A DNA stretch of 64,000 nucleotides, taken from positions 1-64,000 of the forward strand of contig JAAURJ010000002.1 in NCBI GenBank assembly GCA_012032285.1, in the 5' to 3' direction. Under the pieces are notes generated by a model. It searched no databases. It was not told the DNA's origin and saw only the letters and a program-made list of their open reading frames with translations. The position numbers and the translations under genes were made by a program. The DNA comes from Sphingomonadales bacterium (GTDB lineage: Bacteria; Pseudomonadota; Alphaproteobacteria; Sphingomonadales; Sphingomonadaceae). The stretch's first letter is position 1. The number at the start of each line of letters is the position of its first letter. Of this stretch, positions 18,909 through 25,962 are shown piece by piece.

Positions 18909-19324
18909 GCCAGAGGGCCGGGCGGCCGCTGCCATAGGGGTAACCTTATGGGGGAGGAAAGTCCGGGCTCCAGCGAGGAACGGTGCCGGGTAACGCCCGG
19001 CGTTTTTTTCTTTCGGGGAAAATTCAGGGATAGTGCCACAGAAATCATACCACCGCGCTTCGGTGCGGCAAGGGCGAAACGGTGCGGTAAGAGCGCACCG
19101 CGGCAATGGCAACATGGCCGGCACGGTAAACCCCACCGGGAGCAAAACCGAATAGGGACGGCGTATCCTTTACAGGATGGGCATCCTCCTGCCTAGTCGT
19201 CCGGGTTGGTTGCTAAACCGTTGCAGCAATGCAGTGGGTAGAGGAATGGTCGCACATCTGCTTTTACCTTGGCGCTATGTCTAGGTGAGGCGGAGGACAG
19301 AACCCGGCTTATAGGCCCTCTGGC
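18909..19324 (+). ncRNA. rnpB: RNase P RNA
   Basis: The catalytic RNA that matures tRNA 5' ends. The ends pair as the P1 helix, GCCAGAGGGCC with GGCCCTCTGGC. The universal core is visible near the 5' end as 'GAGGAAAGTCCGGGCTCC' and near the 3' end as 'GGAGGACAGAACCCGGCTTA'. The length of 416 bases and the layout fit a type A RNA of alphaproteobacteria. P1 is followed by A and seven T, which together may terminate transcription. Confidence 0.95.
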
Positions 19325-19372
19325 ATTTTTTTGGGCTTTGAATAATCTCACGGCCCTGTTTATGGGATGGAT

Positions 19373-19903
19373 ATGGCAAGATCATCGGGCAATAATTGGG
19401 GTTTTCCGCGCGAGAGGGGTTATGGCACTGCGCGTGATGCACAGCAGGTGCGTATTTGCGACCGGAATGGTTGTAATGATGTTGGCAATTGTCCCGCCCC
19501 CAAATCACCCAACAGCCCGGAAAGATGGATGTTCTGCGAAAAACACGCTGCCGAATATAATCGTGGATGGGATTATTTCGAAGGGCTGAGCAAAGAAGAA
19601 GCCGCTGCGCGCGAAAAGCAGGAGCGGAGCGATTTTTCGGGATATAGGGAATCGGCCCATTATGGCTGGGCCGGTTCGGGTGATGGCAGCCGCAGTGCGG
19701 ACGAGATGCGGGCGATCGAGATATTGGGATTGGACCCCGATTGCACTTTTGAAGATGCGAAAAAAGCTTGGCGCAAAATTGCCAAGGAAACGCATCCGGA
19801 CGTCAAGCCCGGTGACGAGCAAGCGGCCAAGGAATTTCAAGCCGGGCAGGCGGCTTATGATGTGCTGCGTGTTGCCGAAGAAATGCGGGAGTGGAAAGGG
19901 TAG
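19373..19903 (+). CDS. J-domain (DnaJ-like) protein
   Basis: A 176-residue protein with a C-terminal J domain: helix II and the HPD motif appear in 'AKKAWRKIAKETHPDVKPGD'. J domains stimulate Hsp70 ATPase. The N-terminal half has cysteines ('RICDRNGCNDVGNCP', 'MFCEKHAAEYN') that could bind zinc; this plan is common for small J proteins in alphaproteobacteria. The start could be the ATG two codons upstream at 19367. The client is unknown. Confidence 0.88.
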   Translation: MARSSGNNWGFPRERGYGTARDAQQVRICDRNGCNDVGNCPAPKSPNSPERWMFCEKHAAEYNRGWDYFEGLSKEEAAAREKQERSDFSGYRESAHYGWAGSGDGSRSADEMRAIEILGLDPDCTFEDAKKAWRKIAKETHPDVKPGDEQAAKEFQAGQAAYDVLRVAEEMREWKG

Positions 19904-19922
19904 GCTGTTCGCTTACCCTGCA

Positions 19923-20348
19923 TCAGGCAAGCCTTTGTGCGGTTTCTTTAATCAAGGCGATCATATTGGGGATCCCTTGTGTCCGGTTCGAGGACAGCTG
20001 ATTTTTCAGGTCAAATGGCGCAAGGGCGGTGTCGATATCTGTGCTTAAAATCTCTGCTGCCTTTTTACCCTGAACGGTTTTCAGAACCAGGGCTATGATA
20101 CCCTTTGTGATTGCCGCGTTGCTGTCAGCAAGGAAATCCAGATTTCCCTCTTCCAATTGGGTGGGATAAACCCATACCGATGCCGAACAACCGCGCACAA
20201 GCGTCGCATCGGTTTTTAGTGCATCGGGCATAGCGGGCAATTGCCTGCCCAAATCAATCAACAACCGGTACCGGTCGTCGGCGTCTAAAAATTCATATTC
20301 TTCTTGAATGTCGGCTAGGTCGGTCATGGTCATCGCCATAACCGCCAC
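19923..20348 (-). CDS. sufE: Cysteine desulfuration protein SufE
   Basis: SufE accepts sulfur from the cysteine desulfurase SufS and passes it on for iron-sulfur cluster assembly. The persulfide-carrying cysteine lies in 'VRGCSASVWV' near residue 54. Several ATGs crowd the start; 'MTDLADIQEEYEFL' is the conserved beginning, so the true start may be up to seven codons inside. It begins only three bases after the last gene of the psp operon, so it may be co-transcribed. Confidence 0.92.
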   Translation of the reverse strand: MAVMAMTMTDLADIQEEYEFLDADDRYRLLIDLGRQLPAMPDALKTDATLVRGCSASVWVYPTQLEEGNLDFLADSNAAITKGIIALVLKTVQGKKAAEILSTDIDTALAPFDLKNQLSSNRTQGIPNMIALIKETAQRLA

Positions 20349-20351
20349 GCC

Positions 20352-20587
20352 TTAAATATCAATCCCCGCTGCAATTGCCTCTAGCTTTTTCACCCTTTCT
20401 TTGAGATCGGCGACTTCGATCCGCGATGTTGCGACGGGGCCGTATTGTCCAGTTGCCTGCGGTCCAGCTCTGCGTGTTTCAACGCGATCCATTCACGCCA
20501 ACCACGAAGCGATACGAAAGAGACGATCATAATGGCGGCGAGGGCGAAGCTGCCGATAACAAAATAGAAATTCGGATCCTGTGTCAT
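20352..20587 (-). CDS. Small membrane protein of the psp operon, paralog 5 (frameshifted)
   Basis: One membrane segment ('FYFVIGSFALAAIMIVSFV') precedes a charged helix. In the ORF track it ends early. Restoring one base in the four-base run at 20436-20439 joins 'RRQLDNTAP' to 'VATSRIEVADLKERVKKL', giving about 78 residues and a coiled coil like that of its neighbours ('LKERVKKLEAIAAG'). I use the second ATG because the GAAAGGA ribosome site has correct spacing to it. The architecture is PspB-like. The function is unknown; its place in the psp operon suggests a role at the stressed inner membrane. Confidence 0.72.
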
Positions 20588-20617
20588 GGATGTCATTCCT
20601 TTCGCTATATCATATCC

Positions 20618-20890
20618 TTAACGGCTGCGCAGCTCTTCAATCTGGCGGTTGATGTCGTGGGCGCTGCTGTTATCGGTGGCGATCCGTTCGAGCACTTTGA
20701 CCCGCTCTTTCAAATCGCTGATTTCCTGCGCCATGCGATTCTTATCGGCATCATGGGCCAGGCGCTGGGTTTTATTGCCCAACATATCTTCATCTTCGAT
20801 AATGCCATGCTTGGCTTGGTAACGCGCACGCAATATGCTGCCGATTGTTACGATCAAAACAATGCCTATCACCATTTCAAACGGGTTCAT
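20618..20890 (-). CDS. Small membrane protein of the psp operon, paralog 4
   Basis: A 90-residue protein with an N-terminal membrane segment ('MVIGIVLIVTIGSIL') and a C-terminal coiled coil 'ISDLKERVKVLERIATD', ending 'INRQIEELRSR'. The arrangement resembles PspB. Its start overlaps the stop of paralog 3 by ATGA, so they are translationally coupled. I do not recognise a named family; the shared tail links it to PspC and the other paralogs. Confidence 0.75.
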   Translation of the reverse strand: MNPFEMVIGIVLIVTIGSILRARYQAKHGIIEDEDMLGNKTQRLAHDADKNRMAQEISDLKERVKVLERIATDNSSAHDINRQIEELRSR

Positions 20891-21204
20891 TGGGTCATTT
20901 CCTTTTGCTTTTTATATTCGGGGAGTGGCACACCGCTGTCTTGCGGTTCTTTGCGCAACTGTTCAATTTCCTGGGCGAGGCTATAGCCTTGGTCGGTAAT
21001 GATGCGTTCCAGCACCTCTACCCGTTCCTCAAGGCGGCTTTTATCGGAAGCATATTGCGCTGCTTTTTCGGCTACCATTTGTGCATCCAATTCCATTTGC
21101 CGCTGCTTCATTGTGATCCAAGGTTTTACAATGGCGCCAGCAAATATGGCGAGAAGGCCGCAGCTAATACCGAGTATAGGGATAAGTAGGGGATTGATTT
21201 CCAT
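20887..21204 (-). CDS. Small membrane protein of the psp operon, paralog 3
   Basis: A 105-residue protein with a long N-terminal membrane segment ('LIPILGISCGLLAIFAGAIV'), a charged linker, and the coiled coil 'LEERVEVLERIITD' followed by 'LAQEIEQLRK'. An extra hydrophilic end ('PQDSGVPLPEYKKQKEMTQ') is not seen in the others. A strong AGGAGG ribosome site precedes the ATG. The function is unknown. Confidence 0.75.
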   Translation of the reverse strand: MEINPLLIPILGISCGLLAIFAGAIVKPWITMKQRQMELDAQMVAEKAAQYASDKSRLEERVEVLERIITDQGYSLAQEIEQLRKEPQDSGVPLPEYKKQKEMTQ

Positions 21205-21232
21205 CTGGGTCTGTTCCTCCTGATTTACGCTT

Positions 21233-21538
21233 TTAGCGTAGATTTTCGATTTCTTGGGACAGCCGTCCCGATTTGTCGGTTACGATCCGTTCCAAAACGG
21301 CAATTCGTTCTTCCAAATGGCTGACTTTGTTGTTCAGCCCTTCATTTTCGGATGAAAGAAGCGCGATTTTCCGCTCCGCATTCGCATCCTTTTTTTCGGT
21401 CTTTCCGCCCCATTCATCTTCGAGAGCATAGCCATGTTTGGCCCTGATCCAGTTGTTGATTATCCATCCAGCGGTGCAAATAGCGATGATGGCGATAACA
21501 AATCCGGGACCACTAAAATTCACGGTAAATCCTTCCAC
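21233..21538 (-). CDS. Small membrane protein of the psp operon, paralog 2
   Basis: A 101-residue protein with a membrane segment ('GFVIAIIAICTAGWIINNWI') and a coiled coil ending 'LEERIAVLERIVTD' and 'LSQEIENLR'. The last 30 residues align without gaps to the C-terminus of PspC ('LADLETYYV' and 'LSDEIDSLR'). The start is GTG and lies within the 3' end of the preceding 53-codon gene, so translation is likely coupled. Confidence 0.75.
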   Translation of the reverse strand: MEGFTVNFSGPGFVIAIIAICTAGWIINNWIRAKHGYALEDEWGGKTEKKDANAERKIALLSSENEGLNNKVSHLEERIAVLERIVTDKSGRLSQEIENLR

Positions 21539-21681
21539 TTTATGCGGCTTTGAACTTTTTTGGCATCGGTTTCACCGCGATAATCAACATTCCATTTTTT
21601 GGATTCTGCTTCATATTTTTTCTTTTTCAAATGGCTGAAAAAGAACAATCCGACAACGGCCAAGATGATAAGGGTCCACAT
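21520..21681 (-). CDS. 53-residue single-membrane-segment protein of the psp operon, paralog 1
   Basis: Too short for the ORF track. It reads 'MWTLIILAVVGLFFFSHLKK' followed by a lysine-rich hydrophilic tail ending 'RIKWKDLP'. A good ribosome site (GGAGTGATCCC before the ATG) and its tight place between pspC (23 bases upstream) and paralog 2 (19-base overlap) support a real gene. It lacks the LER/EIxxLR tail of its neighbours. The function is unknown. Confidence 0.65.
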   Translation of the reverse strand: MWTLIILAVVGLFFFSHLKKKKYEAESKKWNVDYRGETDAKKVQSRIKWKDLP

Positions 21682-21704
21682 GGGATCACTCCTTTTCTTT
21701 AAGA

Positions 21705-22085
21705 TTAGCGCAGGCTGTCTATTTCATCAGACAGCTGTTTATTTGAACTTACATAGTAGGTTTCGAGGTCCGCGAGCCGTCTATCAATGGCGCGGAAACG
21801 CGATTTAATACCGCGTGTGGTGCGGGCAGGCGATTGGCGTACACCTTGCCAGAATTTTTGATCCTGTTCGTCGCTATACATATCAAGGGGCTTTTTTTCC
21901 GCCGTCATGGCCGCAACTATATAAGCAATGATTGTCCATGGAAATCCGCCCATTAATGTTAGCATTATCGCGCCAAGGCGAACCCATAGAACATCAACGC
22001 CGGTATAATCGGCAATCCCTGCACAAACTCCTTTGATTTTACCGTTCATCCGATCGAGATAGAATTTTGTGTGCTTGCTCGACAT
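21705..22085 (-). CDS. pspC: Phage shock protein C, with coiled-coil tail
   Basis: PspC is an inner-membrane partner of PspA and PspB. The PspC domain is clear: 'FYLDRMNGKIKGVCAGIADYTGVDVLWVRL', followed by membrane segments through 'GGFPWTIIAYIVAAM'. I use the ATG giving 'MSSKHTKFYLD', 50 codons inside the ORF-track start. It lies one base after the pspB stop with an AAAGGA site. The C-terminus ('RAIDRRLADLETYYVSSNKQ', 'LSDEIDSLR') is a coiled coil shared with three downstream small proteins. Confidence 0.92.
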   Translation of the reverse strand: MSSKHTKFYLDRMNGKIKGVCAGIADYTGVDVLWVRLGAIMLTLMGGFPWTIIAYIVAAMTAEKKPLDMYSDEQDQKFWQGVRQSPARTTRGIKSRFRAIDRRLADLETYYVSSNKQLSDEIDSLR

Positions 22086-22086
22086 T

Positions 22087-22377
22087 TTAGCGGTTCCTTT
22101 CCAAACGGCGGATATTCTCTGCGGTATAATTGTCGCCTTCATGATCAATGCGGCGCGGTTCCCAGTCGGCATTATCGGCGGCGACCAGGCGCTCAACGGT
22201 ATCAAGCCGTTCTTCGAGGCGGCGAGCAAGGTCATGCATTTCGCTCAACATACGTTCGTCATCATTGCTAAGCGTTGCTGCGGTTTTCCATTTGGTAACA
22301 TGGTGCAAGATCAGCCATGGCAGGCCGATAAACAAAGTGCCCATAACTATCGGGACTATGATCATATCCGAATCCAT
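22087..22377 (-). CDS. pspB: Phage shock protein B
   Basis: PspB is a small membrane protein that helps to sense membrane damage and, with PspC, recruits PspA. The 96-residue product has an N-terminal membrane segment ('IIVPIVMGTLFIGLPWLIL') and a leucine-zipper region ('DLARRLEERLDTVERLVAAD'). It lies between pspA and pspC, the standard order, with a GGGAG ribosome site. Confidence 0.92.
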   Translation of the reverse strand: MDSDMIIVPIVMGTLFIGLPWLILHHVTKWKTAATLSNDDERMLSEMHDLARRLEERLDTVERLVAADNADWEPRRIDHEGDNYTAENIRRLERNR

Positions 22378-22406
22378 GTTTTAGGCTCCCTTTTTCTGTG
22401 CTTGTT

Positions 22407-23063
22407 TCAGCGCCTTTTCATCGCCTCTAATTCTTCATCAACCTGATCGGTATCGGCCAGAGCCGCTATTTCGTCGCCAAGGGTAAGCGGCCCTTCGCTT
22501 CCGATATTCATGGCTTCTGCCCGACCTTCGGCGCTATCAACACGGCGTTCCAATATATCGAAGCGCGATAGTGCCTCTTTAACCTTGTCACCGTTAAACA
22601 TGGTGCGCATCCGCACTTGGTTCTCGGCGGTTTCAAGCCGGGTCATTAACGCATTTTGGCGGCTGCGCGCATCGACAAGCTTCTTTTGCAGCTTGTGTAT
22701 ATCTTGCTCAGACGCTTTTAACGCATCATCCAATACCTGAACCTCGGCGCGGAGCTGATCGGCCATGTCGGTCGCTTTGCGCTTTTCCAGCAAAGCCGCC
22801 TTCGCCAAATCTTCGCGGTCTTTGGACAACGCCAGTTGCGCTTTTTCGGTCCAATCATCCTGCAAAACATCCAATTTCACAATATGCCGACTCAATTCTT
22901 TCTTATCGGCAATGGTGCGAGCGGCGGATGCGCGGACTTCTACCAAGGTTTCTTCCATTTCCATAATGATCATGCGGATCATTTTCGCCGGATCCTCGCT
23001 GTTTTCCAACAGGTCGGAGAAATTGGCGGCGAAGATATCGCGGGTTCTTGAAAATATTCCCAT
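22407..23063 (-). CDS. pspA: Phage shock protein A, membrane-stress effector
   Basis: PspA belongs to the PspA/IM30/ESCRT-III family. It holds PspF inactive in unstressed cells and coats damaged inner membrane on induction. The 218-residue protein starts 'MGIFSRTRDIFAANFSDLLE', the amphipathic membrane-binding helix, and continues as long coiled coils ('ELSRHIVKLDVLQDDWTEKA'). An excellent GGAG site precedes the ATG. It is the first classical psp gene of the operon but not the first gene after the sigma-54 promoter. Confidence 0.95.
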   Translation of the reverse strand: MGIFSRTRDIFAANFSDLLENSEDPAKMIRMIIMEMEETLVEVRASAARTIADKKELSRHIVKLDVLQDDWTEKAQLALSKDREDLAKAALLEKRKATDMADQLRAEVQVLDDALKASEQDIHKLQKKLVDARSRQNALMTRLETAENQVRMRTMFNGDKVKEALSRFDILERRVDSAEGRAEAMNIGSEGPLTLGDEIAALADTDQVDEELEAMKRR

Positions 23064-23110
23064 GTAGAAACTCCGGTTATTGGTGCTTTTTGCGACGTTA
23101 TAAAAGGGGT

Positions 23111-23166
23111 GATCGAAGCGGCGAGGGGGAGAGTAGGGGGCTGGGGAGCGCCTTGCCGCTTCGATC
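23111..23166 (-). promoter_or_regulatory. Perfect 12-base inverted repeat between the small peptide gene and pspA
   Basis: GATCGAAGCGGC (23111-23122) is the exact reverse complement of GCCGCTTCGATC (23155-23166). A G-T pair and three further pairs extend the stem inward, leaving a G-rich loop. There is no T-run after it in the direction of transcription, so it is not a simple terminator. In the mRNA it could stabilise or separate the two cistrons; that is inference. Confidence 0.55.
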
Positions 23167-23180
23167 GGGAACCATGCGTG

Positions 23181-23354
23181 TCAGGCAAGGTAGCTGACGG
23201 CGATTGGTCTGTTATTATGGTCATTGTCATGTGACATATCTTTCTGCTGTGCCATTGCAGGAGCAAAACAGATGGTTATCAATGCCGTCAGGGAAAGCAT
23301 CAAAGCTGCGCTTTTTTGCGCTGACGCTTTCAATGGTGGAAAAAATAGGTTCAT
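23181..23354 (-). CDS. 57-residue exported peptide, first gene of the psp operon
   Basis: Absent from the ORF track because it is under 60 codons. The ATG has an AAGGA site nine bases upstream and reads a positively charged start ('MNLFFPPLKASAQKSA'), a hydrophobic core ('LMLSLTALITICF') and a signal-peptidase site 'APAMA'. The mature peptide would be only about 22 residues, 'QQKDMSHDNDHNNRPIAVSY' plus two, rich in histidine, aspartate and asparagine. It lies about 54 bases downstream of a strong sigma-54 element and 117 bases before pspA on the same strand. I recognise no family. The product could report on the envelope or be a stress effector. Confidence 0.6.
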   Translation of the reverse strand: MNLFFPPLKASAQKSAALMLSLTALITICFAPAMAQQKDMSHDNDHNNRPIAVSYLA

Positions 23355-23407
23355 CTGCTATAATCCTTCTTAATGGGTCACGTCCCTCTCGGGCTTGTAA
23401 ACAGAAT

Positions 23408-23424
23408 AGCAGGAAGCGTGCCAA
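23408..23424 (-). promoter_or_regulatory. Sigma-54 (-24/-12) promoter of the psp operon
   Basis: On the minus strand the sequence is TTGGCACGCTTCCTGCT. It has the TGGCAC -24 box, the GC -12 box and the exact GG-N10-GC spacing of RpoN promoters. It faces the psp operon and lies about 100 bases from the divergent pspF gene, whose product activates sigma-54. This matches the known control of pspA operons. Confidence 0.9.
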
Positions 23425-23438
23425 TTTTCCCGAAGCCA

Positions 23439-23517
23439 TGCGAAACTGCCAAAAATTCATTTTTCTGCGATAAATCGCATGGTGCATATTGCCAAAAGGT
23501 GGTGATATGTGCCAATA
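23439..23517. promoter_or_regulatory. Likely PspF upstream activating region
   Basis: Between the sigma-54 element and pspF lie a perfect inverted repeat, TGCGAT-AA-ATCGCA (23466-23479), and three TTGGCA motifs on the minus strand, in ATATTGGCACAT, CTTTTGGCAATA and TTTTTGGCAGTT. Enhancer sites for PspF are expected 80-130 bases upstream of a psp promoter, and this region is at about the right distance. The exact site is inference. Confidence 0.55.
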
Positions 23518-23524
23518 TTTGTAA

Positions 23525-24577
23525 ATGGAGCGGGATAATCAATTCATCGGACAATCCTCGGCATTCCTTGATGCTGTTGAAAGGGCGTCGGGAGCCGCCT
23601 CTCTCAACCGGCCTGTATTGGTGATTGGTGAGCGCGGTACGGGAAAGGAGCTGATAGCCGAACGCCTGCACCGGTTGAGCCAGCGTTGGGACGGTCCGCT
23701 GGTCACCATGAACTGCGCCGCGTTGCCCGAAACCCTGATTGAGGCGGAATTGTTCGGTCATGAAGCGGGGGCCTTTACCGGTGCGACAAAAGCGCGCGAA
23801 GGGCGATTTGAAGAAGCCGATGGCGGCACATTATTCTTGGATGAACTGGGCACTTTAAGCTCAGGAGCGCAGGAGCGGCTTTTGCGTGCGGTGGAATATG
23901 GAGAGGTGACGCGAATCGGTTCATCACGCCCGGTTCGCGTCGATGTCAGGATCGTGGCCGCTACGAATGAAAACCTACCGCAAATGGTGGAGGAAAGCCG
24001 TTTCCGCGCTGACCTGCTTGACCGGCTGTCTTTCGAAGTTATCACGCTTCCCCCGCTGCGCGTGCGTGATGGCGATGTGGAGGTGCTGGCGGACCATTTC
24101 GGACGGCGCATGGCCGCAGAGCTTGCTTGGGACAAATGGCCAGGCTTTGGCGATGTCGCTATGCGGGCAATGGAAAAGCATTTATGGCCGGGCAATGTAC
24201 GCGAGCTTCGCAATGTGGTGGAGCGGGCGGTATACCGGTGGGGCAATGATGATCAAGCGATAGACTATATCCAATTTGATCCCTTTGACAGCCCGTGGAA
24301 GCCTTTGTCATCCAAAGGAACGGGGCAAAATGGAACAGGGTCTTCTGATCAACCGGCATATGAAAATGGCGGCGCTTCTACTGACCTGAGCGAGTTTATT
24401 TCCCCCGCCAATCTGGATGTTGATGATTTCCGCCTTGCCACCGAAGCCTATGAAAAAGCGGTTTTGGAACAAGCTATGGCCAAGCATCGTTATAACCAAA
24501 GGCAAACAGCAAAAGCGTTGAACTTGTCCTACGACCAGCTGCGTCATACATTGAAAAAGCATGACCTTCTGGGCTGA
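23525..24577 (+). CDS. pspF: PspF, sigma-54-dependent activator of the psp operon
   Basis: PspF is an AAA+ enhancer-binding protein without a sensory domain; PspA binding keeps it off. The protein starts directly in the ATPase ('MERDNQFIGQSSAFLDAV'), with Walker A 'GERGTGKE', the sigma-54 contact loop 'GAFTGATKAREGRF', and a C-terminal Fis-type helix-turn-helix ('HRYNQRQTAKALNLSYDQL'). It is divergent from the operon. No clear ribosome site precedes the ATG. A linker near residues 255-300 is longer than in E. coli PspF (350 against 325 residues). Confidence 0.95.
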   Translation: MERDNQFIGQSSAFLDAVERASGAASLNRPVLVIGERGTGKELIAERLHRLSQRWDGPLVTMNCAALPETLIEAELFGHEAGAFTGATKAREGRFEEADGGTLFLDELGTLSSGAQERLLRAVEYGEVTRIGSSRPVRVDVRIVAATNENLPQMVEESRFRADLLDRLSFEVITLPPLRVRDGDVEVLADHFGRRMAAELAWDKWPGFGDVAMRAMEKHLWPGNVRELRNVVERAVYRWGNDDQAIDYIQFDPFDSPWKPLSSKGTGQNGTGSSDQPAYENGGASTDLSEFISPANLDVDDFRLATEAYEKAVLEQAMAKHRYNQRQTAKALNLSYDQLRHTLKKHDLLG

Positions 24578-24667
24578 ATAGATTTTACCTGCCTTGCGGT
24601 ATATGGCTGACTGGTGCTAGCGCGGAATTTGTCTAATCATGATGACCCTATAATATGGAGTAATAAA

Positions 24668-25290
24668 ATGGCATTCTCTCTTCCTGACCTTCCCTATGCA
24701 AAGGATGCATTTGGTGACATCTTGTCGTCAGAAACCTTTGATTACCACCATGGCAAGCATCACAATGCTTATGTGGTGAAAGCCAATGAGCTGATCGCGG
24801 CCGATAGCGTGCTGCAAGGCAAGTCGCTGGTCGAATTGATCAAAAGCTCCTCCGGCGGGTTGTTCAACCAAGTTGGGCAAATTTGGAACCACAGCTTTTA
24901 CTGGCTGTGCCTTAGCCCTGAAAAAAAGCACCGTCGGGCAAATTAGCCGAAATGATCGACAGCCAATTTGGTTCAACGCAAAAGCTGGTCGATGATTTGA
25001 AAGCAGCAGCGGTAGGCCATTTTGGCAGCGGATGGGCGGCGTTAAACCTGACCGATGGAAAATTGGAAGTGACCTCTTATCATGACGCCGATTGCCCGGT
25101 CGCGCATGATGCAGTGCCGCTGCTGATCCTCGATGTTTGGGAGCACGCATATTATGTTGATTATCGCAATGCCCGGCCAAACTATGCCGATGCGGTATTG
25201 AGCAATGCTATTGATTGGGACTTTGTAGCGCTTAATCTGGACGGCCAAGGCGCAAGCCGCGCGATCAGGCGGGCTAAACAAAACCGTTAG
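24668..25290 (+). CDS. sodB: Superoxide dismutase, iron/manganese family (one frameshift)
   Basis: The enzyme converts superoxide to oxygen and hydrogen peroxide. Metal ligands are visible in 'FDYHHGKHHNAYV', 'IWNHSFYW' and 'DVWEHAYYVDY'; 'GGLFNQVGQIWNHSFYW' and similar spellings favour the iron type. I place the start at the ATG giving 'MAFSLPDLPY', 18 codons into the track ORF, with a GGAG site. The two track ORFs join as 'LSPEKK' + 'APSGKLAEMI' if one A is added to the seven-A run at 24921-24927. The joined length of about 207 residues is normal, so the break is probably a sequencing error. Confidence 0.93.
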
Positions 25291-25294
25291 AGAA

Positions 25295-25335
25295 TAAAAA
25301 AGCCTCGTTTCATAAGGTCGAAGCGGGGCTTTTTA
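25295..25335. terminator. Bidirectional terminator between sodB and yciB
   Basis: AGCCTCGTTTC pairs with GAAGCGGGGCT (one G-T pair). A6 lies on one side and T5 on the other, so it can stop transcripts from both sodB and the convergent dapF-to-yciB operon. Confidence 0.88.
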
Positions 25336-25962
25336 TTGTTTCTCTTCGCCTTCGTCCTCACCCAATTTCAAACCATGGCGCATCAGCATCGGGATTTGCG
25401 TCATGTTAAAGAGAAAGAATAAAGCGGTCACACCCCACACTTTTAGCAGTAGCCAAGTGTCAAAACTGAACCAGCGATCCTGCCGGATGATCTCGTTCAA
25501 TCCGGCCATAGCCACAAAGAACAAAGCCCAGTTGCGCGACAATTTCATCCAGCCAGCATGATCAACCCCATCAAATGCATATTGCAGTAGATATTGCAGC
25601 AACGCCTTGCCGCGCAGCAATCCGCCGAACAAGATAGCTGCGAAGAGAAGATAAATTAGTGTCGGTTTGATCTGAATAAATTTGGGATCCCGAAACCATA
25701 ATGTAAGCGCACCAAAACCGGTGACCAAGACCGCAGAAACCCACATCATTGGGGATATTTTACCCAATTTCCATTTGGAGATAATCAAGGCCGCGATAAT
25801 GGCTACCATGAAAACGCCCGTGCTGATGATTGGACCGCGTGTCGGATCCGCTTTTGACCCAAACCACCAATTGGTAAGAAAGAAAAGCAGCAACGGGCCA
25901 TAATCGAGCACCGGGGACAGCCATTTGGGCGGCGGTGATTTGCCCGTTTCTAAATCACTCAT
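25333..25962 (-). CDS. yciB: Inner membrane septation protein A family (YciB/IspZ)
   Basis: A multi-pass membrane protein of 209 residues with about five hydrophobic segments, such as 'YGPLLLFFLTNWWFG' and 'ISTGVFMVAIIAALII'. The family motif 'NWALFFVAMAGLNEI' and the end 'FFLFNMTQIPMLMRHG' identify it. E. coli YciB affects cell envelope synthesis and division. It is the last gene of the dapF-mtaB-ftsY-yciB unit; its ATG overlaps the corrected ftsY stop. Confidence 0.93.
   Translation of the reverse strand: MSDLETGKSPPPKWLSPVLDYGPLLLFFLTNWWFGSKADPTRGPIISTGVFMVAIIAALIISKWKLGKISPMMWVSAVLVTGFGALTLWFRDPKFIQIKPTLIYLLFAAILFGGLLRGKALLQYLLQYAFDGVDHAGWMKLSRNWALFFVAMAGLNEIIRQDRWFSFDTWLLLKVWGVTALFFLFNMTQIPMLMRHGLKLGEDEGEEKQ

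Noticed and set aside
23227-23487. Minus-strand ORF of 86 codons in the pspF-psp gap
   Set aside because: It runs through the sigma-54 promoter in a different frame from the exported-peptide gene, starts without a ribosome site, and its sequence shows no protein-like pattern.
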